From an uncultured Collinsella sp. (GTDB taxonomy: Bacteria; Actinomycetota; Coriobacteriia; Coriobacteriales; Coriobacteriaceae), in assembly GCA_949287065.1 (NCBI GenBank), contig CASEEV010000023.1, forward strand, positions 1 through 55,599: a stretch of 55,599 nucleotides of DNA. Reading direction: 5' to 3'. The notes under the pieces were generated by a model, which did not search any database, was not told where the DNA came from, and saw nothing but the letters and a program-made list of their open reading frames with translations. The translations under genes and the position numbers were made by a program. Positions within the stretch are counted from its first letter, which is position 1. Every line of letters starts with the position of its first letter. Positions 33,863 to 42,945 of this stretch are shown one piece after another.

Positions 33863-34747
33863 ATGAAAGTTTCGGTTCTGCTCGAGAACGCCACGCCCTC
33901 AAGCAGGTTTGTTGCCAAGCACGGACTGAGCCTGTTTCTCGAGGTCGAGCGTTCCGCTGGTCCTTTCCGCATGTTGTTTGACTTTGGCCCCGACGAGAGC
34001 TTCCTGGAAAATGCGCGCACGCTCGGGATCGACGTGGGCGCGGCCGACGTTGCGGTGCTGTCGCATGGGCACTACGACCACGGCGGTGGGCTGCGGGCCT
34101 TTCTGGACGCCACGGTTTCCTCGCCGCAGCTGGCGCTCGTGTACGTGCGAGAGCACGCGTTCGAGCACCACGTTTCGGGCACTCCGGTGCGCCATCACAG
34201 CATCGGCGTCGACCCGGCGCTGGCTGCCAGCTCGCGCGTCGTGGTTCTGGGCGAGAAGAGCGCCCCAGACCGCCTCGACGCACCGAGCAAGGGCGCATAC
34301 GAAATCGCGCCGGGGCTCGTGCTGTTCGCATGCACCGACCGCCCGCATCCAGCGCCCGTCTCCAACCGCCGGCTGCTGACGGAGCGCGGCGGAGCCTTCG
34401 AGCGCGACGCGTTTCTTCATGAGCAGAGCTTGCTGGTGACCGAGGGCGCGCAGCACATCCTGGTTTCGGGCTGCTCGCACGCCGGGATTCTTAACATTAT
34501 CGAGCGCGCCGAGAAGCTCTGCGGTGCACCGCTCGATGCCGTGGTGGCGGGGTTCCACTTGGTGAGCCCGTCGGCGGGAACGGGGGAGGCCGCAGAGGCT
34601 ACGCGCGCGCTCGCGCGCAGCCTGGCGAGCAGGCCTGCACGCTACTACACGTTTCACTGCACGGGCATCGACGCGTACTCCCTTTTGCGCGACGAGCTCG
34701 GCGCGCGCATCAGCTACCTCGGATGCGGTGCGCGGGCGGAGGTCTGA
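33863..34747 (+). CDS. MBL-fold metallohydrolase (dihydropterin-ribofuranosyl-aminobenzene-phosphate synthase-like)
   Basis: A 294-aa metallo-beta-lactamase-fold protein. The metal site is LSHGHYDHGGGL (HxHxDH), with SGCSHAGILNII and AGFHLVSPSAGTG further on, the pattern of the family annotated as 7,8-dihydropterin-6-methyl-4-(ribofuranosyl)-aminobenzene-phosphate synthase. In bacteria the true reaction is usually unknown. The ATG at 33863 follows GGAAGGGTCCCGCT. Its neighbours give no pathway clue. Confidence 0.82.
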   Translation: MKVSVLLENATPSSRFVAKHGLSLFLEVERSAGPFRMLFDFGPDESFLENARTLGIDVGAADVAVLSHGHYDHGGGLRAFLDATVSSPQLALVYVREHAFEHHVSGTPVRHHSIGVDPALAASSRVVVLGEKSAPDRLDAPSKGAYEIAPGLVLFACTDRPHPAPVSNRRLLTERGGAFERDAFLHEQSLLVTEGAQHILVSGCSHAGILNIIERAEKLCGAPLDAVVAGFHLVSPSAGTGEAAEATRALARSLASRPARYYTFHCTGIDAYSLLRDELGARISYLGCGARAEV

Positions 34748-34824
34748 GGGGCGGCCGGGTATATACAGCATGATGCGCGGCCGTGGCGCGCCGCGCCGTT
34801 CGTCCCGTTGGGAGGGGATCCGCT

Positions 34825-35238
34825 ATGTCGCAAAACCAAAAGCTCCTCAAGATCATGAGTCTCATCGCGGTGCCCGCCGGCATTGGCATGGCCGTCTGGA
34901 CGTCGTTCAGCCTGTTTTTTGCCAACACGCCGCAAGGGCTGCTGCTCGCCATCTGCATGGGCGTTCCAGCGATCTTTGACCTGGCTCTCGGCGTGTACGG
35001 CATCGCCGCCGCAAACCGCCCCGCGCGCACGGAGGCACTGTACTACGTCTGGACGACCTGGCTCGCGCTGCTCTTGAATATCATTGCGGTCGTGGTGATC
35101 GCCTTCATCGGCACCAGCGGAAGCGACGACGTAGTCTACGCCTTCATCAGCCTCGACATCCCCTCAACGCTTAACCTCGTCATCGTGGCGCTGTACTGCA
35201 AGTACGCCCGTGCCGTGCGCATCGAGAGTTTAAAATAG
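34825..35238 (+). CDS. Small four-helix membrane protein of unknown function
   Basis: A 137-aa protein with four hydrophobic helices (about residues 8-30, 38-60, 72-95 and 103-125) and short polar ends. GGGAGGGG precedes the ATG. I do not recognise a family. It is co-oriented between the MBL-fold gene and yfcE. Confidence 0.65.
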   Translation: MSQNQKLLKIMSLIAVPAGIGMAVWTSFSLFFANTPQGLLLAICMGVPAIFDLALGVYGIAAANRPARTEALYYVWTTWLALLLNIIAVVVIAFIGTSGSDDVVYAFISLDIPSTLNLVIVALYCKYARAVRIESLK

Positions 35239-35326
35239 GCCGGACCTATCGTGCCCGTTTCGCCGCGCGGCCATGCCGGTGATCGACCGCTTGCGACCGC
35301 CGCATCTACCAGCTAAGGAGCTCTCT

Positions 35327-35896
35327 ATGAAGATCCTCATCGCGTCCGACATCCACGGCTCTGCCTTTTGGGCCGAGCGCCTCATGACCGCCATCGAGAC
35401 CGAGCAGCCTGACCGCATCGTGCTGCTCGGCGACCTGCTCTACCACGGCCCGCGCAACGACCTGCCGCGCGACTACGCTCCCAAGCGCGTGATCCCGCTG
35501 CTCAACAGCCTTGCCGAGAAGGGCAACCTCGTGGCGGTGCGCGGCAACTGCGAGGCCGAGGTCGACCAGATGGTCCTCGGGTTCCCGTGTATGGCCGACT
35601 ACGTTGAGCTTGTCGACGAAGACGGCCGCACGCTCTTTTGCACGCACGGCCATGTGCACGGCGCGGGCTTCCATAACAGCGTGAACAACCTGCCCGCCCT
35701 GCCGGAAGGTTCGGCGCTTCTCTACGGGCACACGCACGTGAAGGTCAGCGAGCCATGCCCGGATGCGCCGGGCGTGTGGGCTTTCAATCCCGGCAGCGTT
35801 TCGATCCCCAAGGACGGCACCCACAGCTACGGCATCTACGAGTCGGGCAAGCCGCTTGACCAGGCCTTCCGCCACGTCATCCTCGAGGAGGCGTAA
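35327..35896 (+). CDS. yfcE: YfcE-type phosphodiesterase
   Basis: A 189-aa metallophosphoesterase close in length and motifs to E. coli YfcE: SDIHGSAFW, LGDLLYHGPRND, RGNCEAEVD, FCTHGHVHG and YGHTHVK, all metal-binding motifs intact. It hydrolyses phosphodiesters in vitro; its natural substrate is unknown. AAGGAG precedes the ATG. Its stop lies 3 bp before mazG, so the two are co-translated. Confidence 0.9.
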   Translation: MKILIASDIHGSAFWAERLMTAIETEQPDRIVLLGDLLYHGPRNDLPRDYAPKRVIPLLNSLAEKGNLVAVRGNCEAEVDQMVLGFPCMADYVELVDEDGRTLFCTHGHVHGAGFHNSVNNLPALPEGSALLYGHTHVKVSEPCPDAPGVWAFNPGSVSIPKDGTHSYGIYESGKPLDQAFRHVILEEA

Positions 35897-35899
35897 ATC

Positions 35900-36784
35900 A
35901 TGGCGGAGGAGAAGAGCGGTTCTGCTTGCCGCAACCGGGCTACGCGGGCGGATGCGCGGGAGTCGTTTGACGCGCTGGTCGAGACCATCTGGCGCCTGCG
36001 TCAGCCCGACGGGTGCCCGTGGGACCGCGAGCAAACGCACGAGAGCATTGCGAAGAACATGGTCGAGGAGGCCTACGAGGTGGTCGATTGCATCGAGGCG
36101 GGCGACGAGGCCCATCTGCGCGAGGAGCTCGGCGACGTTCTCATGCAGGTGCTGCTGCATGCCCAGATAGCCGCCGACGCCGGGGTCTTTACCATCGACG
36201 ACGTGGTGCGCGAGCTTAACGAGAAGCTCGTGCGCCGTCATCCGCATGTGTTTGGCGAGCATGCGGCGGCAGGCTCCGCGGGCGAGGTGCTCGACATTTG
36301 GGACCAGGTCAAGCTGGCTGAGAAAGCCGCCAAGGACGAGAAGCTCGCGTCTAAGGACGGCTCCGACGCCGCAGCCGAGCAGTCCGCGCCGCAGCCGACG
36401 GGGCTTCTCGACGGGGTGCCGCGCGCCCTGCCCGCGTTGATGCAGGCGCAGAAGGTCTCGCGCAAGGCGGCGGCCGTGGGCTTTGAGTGGGACACGGTTG
36501 CCGACGTGTGGGATCAGGTTGCCAGCGAGCGCGCCGAGTTTGAGGCCGAGGAGCCCGGGACCGCCGAGCGCGAAATGGAGTTCGGCGACCTGCTCTTTGC
36601 GCTCGTGAACGTGGCGCGCAAGGAGGGGATCGACGCCGAGAGCGCCCTGCGCGCGAGCACGGCAAAGTTTCGCCGCCGCTGGGCCGAGGTCGAGCGCCTT
36701 GCCTGGGAGGAGGGCGCTGTGCCTGAGGATCTTTCGACCGAGAAGCTCAACGAGCTCTGGGACGAGGCCAAGCGGCAGGGATAG
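35900..36784 (+). CDS. mazG: Nucleoside triphosphate pyrophosphohydrolase MazG
   Basis: A 294-aa house-cleaning enzyme cleaving NTPs to NMP and pyrophosphate. Two MazG domains are seen: residues about 20-115 (LRQPDGCPWDREQTHES, EEAYEVVDCIEAGD, EELGDVLMQVLLHA) and about 165-275 (EMEFGDLLFALVNVAR). They are joined by an Ala/Lys-rich insert. It lies upstream of eno, an order common in Actinobacteria. Confidence 0.92.
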   Translation: MAEEKSGSACRNRATRADARESFDALVETIWRLRQPDGCPWDREQTHESIAKNMVEEAYEVVDCIEAGDEAHLREELGDVLMQVLLHAQIAADAGVFTIDDVVRELNEKLVRRHPHVFGEHAAAGSAGEVLDIWDQVKLAEKAAKDEKLASKDGSDAAAEQSAPQPTGLLDGVPRALPALMQAQKVSRKAAAVGFEWDTVADVWDQVASERAEFEAEEPGTAEREMEFGDLLFALVNVARKEGIDAESALRASTAKFRRRWAEVERLAWEEGAVPEDLSTEKLNELWDEAKRQG

Positions 36785-36807
36785 GCGCCCGCCGTCGCTT
36801 CCTCCGA

Positions 36808-36827
36808 TTTTGCGAAATCGCGCAAAA
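36808..36827. promoter_or_regulatory. Palindrome upstream of eno
   Basis: TTTTGCG (36808-36814) and CGCAAAA (36821-36827) form a perfect 7-6-7 inverted repeat about 110 bp before the enolase start. It may be an operator; there is no T-run to support a terminator. Confidence 0.4.
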
Positions 36828-36891
36828 ACGTCCATTCGCGCGTTAAAAGCCGATGTGTCGGGGCATACATACAAAAGTTTCTGATGGTTAA

Positions 36892-38226
<1,335 letters not shown>

Positions 38227-38285
38227 CAGCCGATGCGCCGCAGCGCTGCAACAGGTGTCGCGGCGCTTTGTCCAGGCTCCTTCGC

Positions 38286-38321
38286 GCGCGGCCGCAGGCC
38301 CTTCCAGGGCTGTGGCCGCGC
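38286..38321 (+). terminator. Possible terminator hairpin after eno
   Basis: The arm 38286-38302 pairs with 38306-38321 (GCGCGGCC...GGCCGCGC, 15 pairs with small defects) around a short loop. The tail has few T residues (TGCTTG), so the function is uncertain. Confidence 0.4.
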
Positions 38322-38478
38322 TGCTTGTGCCGTAGGCTTGCGACGTTTTTCTCAGGTAGGGCCCGCACGTACGCGGGCGAGCGGTCGGAGCTGATAAGAA
38401 CGTGCCGACTTGGCGCCGTTCGCCGGCTGGGTCCTGCTCGGCATGCGCGCGATCTGCTACCCTCGCGATGATGCGCAA

Positions 38479-38529
38479 ACGGAGGCGCAGGGCCGCGACG
38501 GAGCGGCCGCGGCACGGCGCCGCCTCCGT
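38479..38529 (+). promoter_or_regulatory. Nested hairpin before the HAD phosphatase gene
   Basis: ACGGAGGCG (38479-38487) pairs with CGCCTCCGT (38521-38529) and encloses a second stem GGCCGC/GCGGCC. It ends 29 bp before the start codon without a T-run, so it may affect mRNA stability or translation of the HAD gene. The rest of 38227-38558 shows nothing else. Confidence 0.4.
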
Positions 38530-38558
38530 CAGATCAATAGCTTAGTCAGGGAGGCAGC

Positions 38559-39407
38559 ATGAGCGACAAGAAGATCGTGTTTCTCGACGTCGACGGCACC
38601 ATCACCGACTACGAGAACAACGTTCCGCAGTCGGCCAAGGACGCCATCAAGAAGGCGCGCGCCAACGGCCACCGCGTGTACATGTGCACCGGCCGCAGCA
38701 AGGCCGAGAACCCGCCCGAGATCTGGGAGATCGGCTTCGACGGCATGATCGGCGGCAACGGCTGCTATGTGGAGGATCACGACCACGTGGTCATGCACCA
38801 GCTCATCACGCTCGAGCAGTGCAAGCACATCGTCGACTGGCTGCACAGCCGCGGACTCGAGTTTTACCTCGAATCCAACAACGGCCTCTTTGCGAGCGAG
38901 AACTTCCGCGAGGCGTCGCGTCCGGCCATGATCGCCTACGCCAAGGGCAAGGGCGCCGATGACGAGGCGGCGGGCGAGAGCGCCAGCGCGTTTCTCGACG
39001 GCCTCGTCTACGGCGGCGAGCTCTACCGCGACGACCTCAACAAGGTGAGCTTCATCCTTTCGAGCTACCAGGATCACCTCGATTCCATCGAGGAGTTCCC
39101 CGATCTGGTGGCCAACACCTGGGGCGGCAAGGGCGAGCACGCGCTCTTTGGCGACCTGGGGGTCAAGGGCATCGACAAGGCGCACGCGGTGCACGTGCTC
39201 GTCGACTACCTCAAGGCCGACATGGCCGACACCATTGCCGTGGGCGACGCCAAGATCGACATCCCCATGTTCGAGTGCTGCGCGCAGAGTGTCTGCATGG
39301 GCTCGGGCGGCGACGAGGCCAAAGCGGCTGCCGACTGGGTCACGACCGACGTGGACGACGACGGCATGTGGAACGCCTTCGTGCACCTCGGCCTTATCGA
39401 GGGGTAA
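38559..39407 (+). CDS. HAD-superfamily (Cof-type) phosphatase
   Basis: A 282-aa HAD hydrolase. Motif I is FLDVDGTITD, motif II lies in YMCTGRSKAE, and motifs III/IV are in KAHAVHVLVDYL and AVGDAKIDIPMFE. The cap domain and length fit the Cof/YbiV sugar-phosphatase group. The substrate is unknown. GGGAGGCAGC precedes the ATG. It sits between eno and the DivIC-like gene. Confidence 0.9.
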   Translation: MSDKKIVFLDVDGTITDYENNVPQSAKDAIKKARANGHRVYMCTGRSKAENPPEIWEIGFDGMIGGNGCYVEDHDHVVMHQLITLEQCKHIVDWLHSRGLEFYLESNNGLFASENFREASRPAMIAYAKGKGADDEAAGESASAFLDGLVYGGELYRDDLNKVSFILSSYQDHLDSIEEFPDLVANTWGGKGEHALFGDLGVKGIDKAHAVHVLVDYLKADMADTIAVGDAKIDIPMFECCAQSVCMGSGGDEAKAAADWVTTDVDDDGMWNAFVHLGLIEG

Positions 39408-39479
39408 CTGGCGCCACTCCGAACAAAGCGTTCGCGCAAGCTTGCGGCCAGGGCAGTACAAGTAACGGTTGAGCACGGT

Positions 39480-39512
39480 GGCCCCGCGGTCGTGAAGAGC
39501 GCGGGGCCTTCA
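39480..39512 (+). terminator. Terminator after the HAD gene
   Basis: GGCCCCGCG (39480-39488) pairs perfectly with CGCGGGGCC (39500-39508); the tail TTCACAT is weak. Confidence 0.6.
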
Positions 39513-39635
39513 CATCTCGCCCGGGAGCGCGTGGTATAAATGAGTAACGCTCGGTCAGCCGGGCGAGCCGCCGCCTGCCAGGCGCGCGGCAACGTAGGCG
39601 CGAGACGTACATCATTCGAAGCAAGGCGCTGGTAG

Positions 39636-40814
39636 ATGGCCCTCTTTTCCTCACATACCAATCGTTCGGGCGTGCGTGCCAAAGTGGCGCGCGCCTTTGA
39701 CCCCAATGCCGCGGGCGTGATCTCGCACGAGGACATGGCCAAGGCCGCCGCAGCTGCGGGTGCGCCCGAGTCTTCCCATGCTTCCGCGGGGTCTTCGCGC
39801 GTACGTTCGCGCACGCGCGGCAAGGCCAAGGCGGACGCCCCCGTGTTCTCGCGCACGCCCCAGAGCGACCAGCGCGCTCGCTCCGCGCGCTCGCGCGTGG
39901 TTGAGGGCGGCAGCGCAGGGCGGCGGGGCGCAGCGGTACCGCCGGCCGACGAGCCAAGCGAGAAGACCGGCCGCCGCACGGCACGCGGGGCAGCGTCAAA
40001 GGGGTCTTCTGCAGCTGAGTCCGCCGCAGGCAAAGTCGCCGGGGCCGCGGGCGCGGTTCTTGGCGCCCTCGGAGGCTCGGGCACATCGCGCAAGGGCGAC
40101 GACGCGTCCGGGCGGCGCGGGGACTCTTCAAAGCGCGGAACCAACTTCATGCGCTATGCCAACGACAATGCCGTGGTGCGCGCGATCTACGACATCACAA
40201 CCGGCCCGTACCGCTGGGCGTTCTTCCTGGTGGTGCTTATCGCCGTGGTGGCGAGCATTTACTTTCCGGTCCGCGACTACTACGTGGCGTGGCGCTCGCA
40301 GGACGTGCTCGAGGAGCGTCTCAAGCAGGGGCGCTCGTACAACGAGGAGCTGCAGGACAACGTCGACAAGCTCCTCTCGCAGGAGGGCATCGAGGACATT
40401 GCCCGCGACGAGCTCGGACTTGTGCGCGAGGGCGAGACCGCCGGCGTGGTGGTCGGCCTGGACGAGGACGGCAATCCGATCCCCGAGGAAGGCTCGTCCG
40501 ATAAGGACGGCTCCAGCAAGGACGGCGAGAAAGACGGCGGCTCAGATGCCGGCGAGGACGGCTCGGGCACTGACGATGCTGAGGACCTCGACGGCGACGG
40601 TGTGCCCGACGACGAGCAGGCGCCGACCACGGTCGACGGCAAGGCGGCGGGCGGAACCGGTTCGAGCAAGAAGGGCGTGCCCGATACGCTGGCCGAGAAG
40701 ACCGGCAAGACCGAGATCGAGACGCCGTGGTACCTGAGCATTCTCGACGGCGTGTTTTTCTTCTCGCCTGATGAGGCCCAGGGCATTATGTCGGTCGGTG
40801 CGGACGGGCAGTAG
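39636..40814 (+). CDS. DivIC/FtsB-like septum formation initiator with long extensions
   Basis: A 392-aa single-pass membrane protein. Residues 1-185 are basic, Ala/Ser/Arg-rich and probably disordered in the cytosol. A membrane helix follows (about 192-212, AFFLVVLIAVVASIYFPV), then a coiled-coil DivIC-like segment (about 215-265, RSQDVLEERLKQGRSYNEEL, then EDIARDELGLVREGE). The extracytoplasmic tail is very acidic and includes DLDGDGVPDDEQ, similar to calcium-binding repeats. DivIC/FtsB proteins bridge divisome components. Its position after eno and before ppx is typical of Actinobacteria. Confidence 0.85.
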   Translation: MALFSSHTNRSGVRAKVARAFDPNAAGVISHEDMAKAAAAAGAPESSHASAGSSRVRSRTRGKAKADAPVFSRTPQSDQRARSARSRVVEGGSAGRRGAAVPPADEPSEKTGRRTARGAASKGSSAAESAAGKVAGAAGAVLGALGGSGTSRKGDDASGRRGDSSKRGTNFMRYANDNAVVRAIYDITTGPYRWAFFLVVLIAVVASIYFPVRDYYVAWRSQDVLEERLKQGRSYNEELQDNVDKLLSQEGIEDIARDELGLVREGETAGVVVGLDEDGNPIPEEGSSDKDGSSKDGEKDGGSDAGEDGSGTDDAEDLDGDGVPDDEQAPTTVDGKAAGGTGSSKKGVPDTLAEKTGKTEIETPWYLSILDGVFFFSPDEAQGIMSVGADGQ

Positions 40815-40886
40815 GCGCCGCAGCGCCGGCGCGCCCGGGCGTGGCCTACAATAGGATGCGATGCACAACGTATGAAAGGGGCCGCC

Positions 40887-41921
40887 ATGGGCGAGGCTCG
40901 GGTGCCGGCACGGCCGGTTAGGGTTGCCGCTGTTGATCTGGGCACGGTGACGTCGCGTCTTATTCTGGCCGAGATCGAGAACGGCCGTATCGTGCGCTTT
41001 GATAAGAAGAGCGCCATCACGGACCTCGGCGAGGGGGTCGACGCAACGGGCGAGCTCAGCGAGGCCGCCATGGAGCGCGTGGTTGCCGCGTGCAGCGGAT
41101 ACGCGCGCGAAGTCGCTGCCTTTGCGCCCGACGCATGCGCCCTCACCCTGACGAGCGCGGCACGCGACGCCGCCAACGGCAATGTGCTGTTGGAGCAGCT
41201 GCGCGGGCTGGGGTTTGAGCCCCAGGTTATTCCTGGCGAGACCGAGGCGCGTCTCACGTTCTTCGGTGTGGCGGCCGACTTTGCAGGCGAGCGCATCGGC
41301 GTGGTCGACTCCGGCGGCGGTTCGACCGAGATCGCCGTCGGCCGCATTGCAACGGATCCTAGCGTTTTGTCCGCTTGCGGGGCGGAGCGTTTGGAACTCG
41401 AGCAGGTTCAGTCGCTCAACATCGGCTGTCGTCGCGTAACCGATAAGTTCTTCTCGGCCCAACCGCCCGCTTCGGGCGAGGTAGACGCCGCGCGCTCGTG
41501 GATGGACCCGCAGTTTGCCGCGTACTGGCACGAGCTCGCCGCGCGCGATGTCGGGCTTCCAGACCGGATCGTTGCCGTGGGCGGTACGGTAACCACGCTG
41601 GTTGCCATGGTGCACGAGCTCGACCCCTACGACAGCGCATTCGTGCATCTGCATGAGCTGACGCTTGACGAGGTGCGTGCGTGCATCGAGCGGTTTGCGC
41701 GCATGTCGACAGACGAGATCGCGGCGCTGCCCGGCATTCAGCCAAAGCGCGCCCGCGTGATCATGGCAGGTGCCTTGGCCATAGAGAGCGTGCTTGCCAC
41801 GGGCGGCTACCGTGCGCTCACGGTGAGCGAGAACGGCCTGCTCATAGGGCTTGCCCGCACCGTTGCCGAGGCCTATGCGCAAGGTGCGACGACCGTGGGT
41901 TGGCTCCCCAAGCTGTCCTAG
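40887..41921 (+). CDS. ppx: Ppx/GppA-family exopolyphosphatase
   Basis: A 344-aa ASKHA-fold enzyme. VAAVDLGTVTSRLILAEI is the first phosphate loop (the usual Asn-Ser after Gly-Thr is Val-Thr here) and GVVDSGGGSTEIAVGRI is the second. It removes phosphate from polyphosphate or (p)ppGpp. The ATG at 40887 is preferred because GAAAGGGG lies just upstream; an ATG at 40872 would place that site inside the gene. It follows the DivIC-like gene and precedes tRNA-Leu. Confidence 0.88.
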   Translation: MGEARVPARPVRVAAVDLGTVTSRLILAEIENGRIVRFDKKSAITDLGEGVDATGELSEAAMERVVAACSGYAREVAAFAPDACALTLTSAARDAANGNVLLEQLRGLGFEPQVIPGETEARLTFFGVAADFAGERIGVVDSGGGSTEIAVGRIATDPSVLSACGAERLELEQVQSLNIGCRRVTDKFFSAQPPASGEVDAARSWMDPQFAAYWHELAARDVGLPDRIVAVGGTVTTLVAMVHELDPYDSAFVHLHELTLDEVRACIERFARMSTDEIAALPGIQPKRARVIMAGALAIESVLATGGYRALTVSENGLLIGLARTVAEAYAQGATTVGWLPKLS

Positions 41922-41955
41922 GTCCCCGCCCGACGCCGGCCGCACGGCGCCGTCA

Positions 41956-41964
41956 TGCTAAACT
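41956..41964 (+). promoter_or_regulatory. Extended -10 promoter of tRNA-Leu
   Basis: TGCTAAACT is a TGn-extended -10 box 24 bp before the tRNA. No clear -35 box is seen. Confidence 0.5.
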
Positions 41965-41987
41965 GTTCTACACACAACTCACCCCAC

Positions 41988-42072
41988 GGGGGCGTGGCGG
42001 AATTGGCATACGCAGGAGACTTAAAATCTTCGGCCGCAAGGATTGAGGGTTCGAGTCCCTCCGCCCCTACCA
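41988..42072 (+). tRNA. tRNA-Leu (anticodon TAA), CCA encoded
   Basis: An 85-nt class II tRNA. The acceptor GGGGGCG pairs with CGCCCCT, the anticodon loop CTTAAAA is held by GGAGA/TCTTC, a long variable arm follows, and the T arm is GAGGG-TTCGAGT-CCCTC. CCA is encoded. The last 21 bases and the following terminator are repeated at 42235-42320. Confidence 0.93.
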
Positions 42073-42137
42073 TGGCTGTTAGGGCCCCGGCAGCGGGGCC
42101 CTTCTCGTTTTGACGCCCATCTCGTGGACTCGAACCC
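42052..42137. repeat. 86-bp direct repeat, copy 1 (tRNA-Leu 3' end plus terminator)
   Basis: It starts in the tRNA T loop (CGAGTCCCTCCGCCCC) and runs through the CCA, the terminator and 26 more bases to GGACTCGAACCC. That end is itself an exact inverted copy of the T-arm sequence GGGTTCGAGTCC (42048-42059). It is identical to 42235-42320. Confidence 0.92.
42082..42111 (+). terminator. Terminator of tRNA-Leu
   Basis: GGGCCCC (42082-42088) pairs with GGGGCCC (42095-42101), followed by TTCTCGTTTT. An identical copy lies at 42265-42294. Confidence 0.85.
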
Positions 42138-42234
42138 GGTAGGGCGCGGAGCTGAGAAAAGTGCGTGAGCACTTTTCCAGCGAAGCGCGCAAGGGGCCGG
42201 AGGCCCCGCAGCGCAGGCGCGGCGCCAGCCGCGC
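42138..42234. other. 97-bp hairpin-rich insert between the tRNA-end repeats
   Basis: It contains three back-to-back stems: GAAAAGTGC-GTGA-GCACTTTTC, GGGGCC-GGA-GGCCCC, and GCGCGGC-GCCA-GCCGCGC. There is no ORF with credible coding signal. It may be a small structured RNA, a REP-like element or the remnant of an integrated element. Confidence 0.6.
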
Positions 42235-42320
42235 CGAGTCCCTCCGCCCCTACCATGGCTGTTAGGGCCCCGGCAGCGGGGCCCTTCTCGTTTTGACGCC
42301 CATCTCGTGGACTCGAACCC
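42235..42320. repeat. 86-bp direct repeat, copy 2
   Basis: An exact copy of 42052-42137, offset by 183 bp, including the last 21 bases of the tRNA with CCA and its terminator. The rest of the tRNA is not duplicated, as in an attachment-site duplication. Confidence 0.92.
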
Positions 42321-42347
42321 CTCCGCCCTTGCTTGCAGGTTGGCTCC

Positions 42348-42463
42348 TGCGCAGAATCGCGTGCAATACGGGTATGCGGCGCAAAAAGAAGCACGATACT
42401 GAGGCTCTGCGCGGAAATGCTCACGATACGGACGTGCTGCGCAGAAAAGTCCACGATACGGTA
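42348..42463 (+). repeat. Array of about 30-bp units, forward (four copies)
   Basis: Units begin at about 42348, 42375, 42407 and 42437, each built as CTGCGCAGAAAA, a 4-6 bp spacer and CACGATACGG. For example, CTGCGCGGAAATGCTCACGA and CTGCGCAGAAAAGTCCACGA are each followed by TACGG. Copies diverge most at the left end. Confidence 0.75.
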
Positions 42464-42576
42464 GGTAGGTAACAGAGTTCTTCTCTGATAATCTACGCTT
42501 GCAAGACACTTGTAGAGTAAATGCCGGACGAAGGCGTCTTTCTCGACCGAAAGGCCGAAGACTAACCGAGTGCCCG

Positions 42577-42663
42577 CCCGTATCGCGTGCAAAACTGCGC
42601 AGCGCACCCGTATCGGCTGCAGTTTTGCGCAGCATATCAGTCGTGTGCTCCTTTCTGCGCAGC
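42577..42663 (-). repeat. Array of about 30-bp units, inverted (three copies)
   Basis: The same unit as at 42348-42463 in opposite orientation: CCCGTATCG...AAAACTGCGCAGC (42577-42603), CCCGTATCG...GTTTTGCGCAGC (42607-42633) and a shorter CTTTCTGCGCAGC (to 42663). Between the arrays, 42464-42576 shows no gene. Confidence 0.75.
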
Positions 42664-42850
42664 TTGGCAGAGACGCGCGTCTCCAGGCGCACGTCTCCCC
42701 GTTCTTCTCGCCCGCGGCGTTCTTTGAGCACCTCAGCGGCGCGTTCACGGCGTTTGGGGCAACCATGTCCGGCGCTTTGCTGCGTTGCCACAGGAGGCGG
42801 CGTTTCCTGTCTGCTTGCCGCTGGCTCGCACCGCTCGCCGATGCAAGCGC

Positions 42851-42865
42851 TCCAAATCGTTTGGA
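42851..42865. promoter_or_regulatory. Candidate operator overlapping the fucO -35 box
   Basis: TCCAAATCGTTTGGA is a perfect 6-3-6 palindrome whose right arm covers the -35 hexamer, a classic repressor position. Confidence 0.55.
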
Positions 42866-42890
42866 ATGGGGAGCATCTTATCGTTATATA
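42861..42890 (+). promoter_or_regulatory. fucO promoter
   Basis: TTGGAA (42861-42866), an 18-bp spacer and TATATA (42885-42890) lie about 55 bp before the fucO start. Confidence 0.6.
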
Positions 42891-42945
42891 AAGGTGTGGA
42901 AAGCTCATTCCACGCCCCATCACTGACGAGAAAGAAGTGGTTTGC

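Noticed and set aside
38286-38321. Strong terminator after eno
   Set aside because: The stem is strong but the following bases are TGCTTGTGCC, so it is listed only as a possible terminator.
42348-42663. CRISPR array
   Set aside because: Units are imperfect, change orientation, have no constant repeat with unique spacers, and there are no cas genes nearby.
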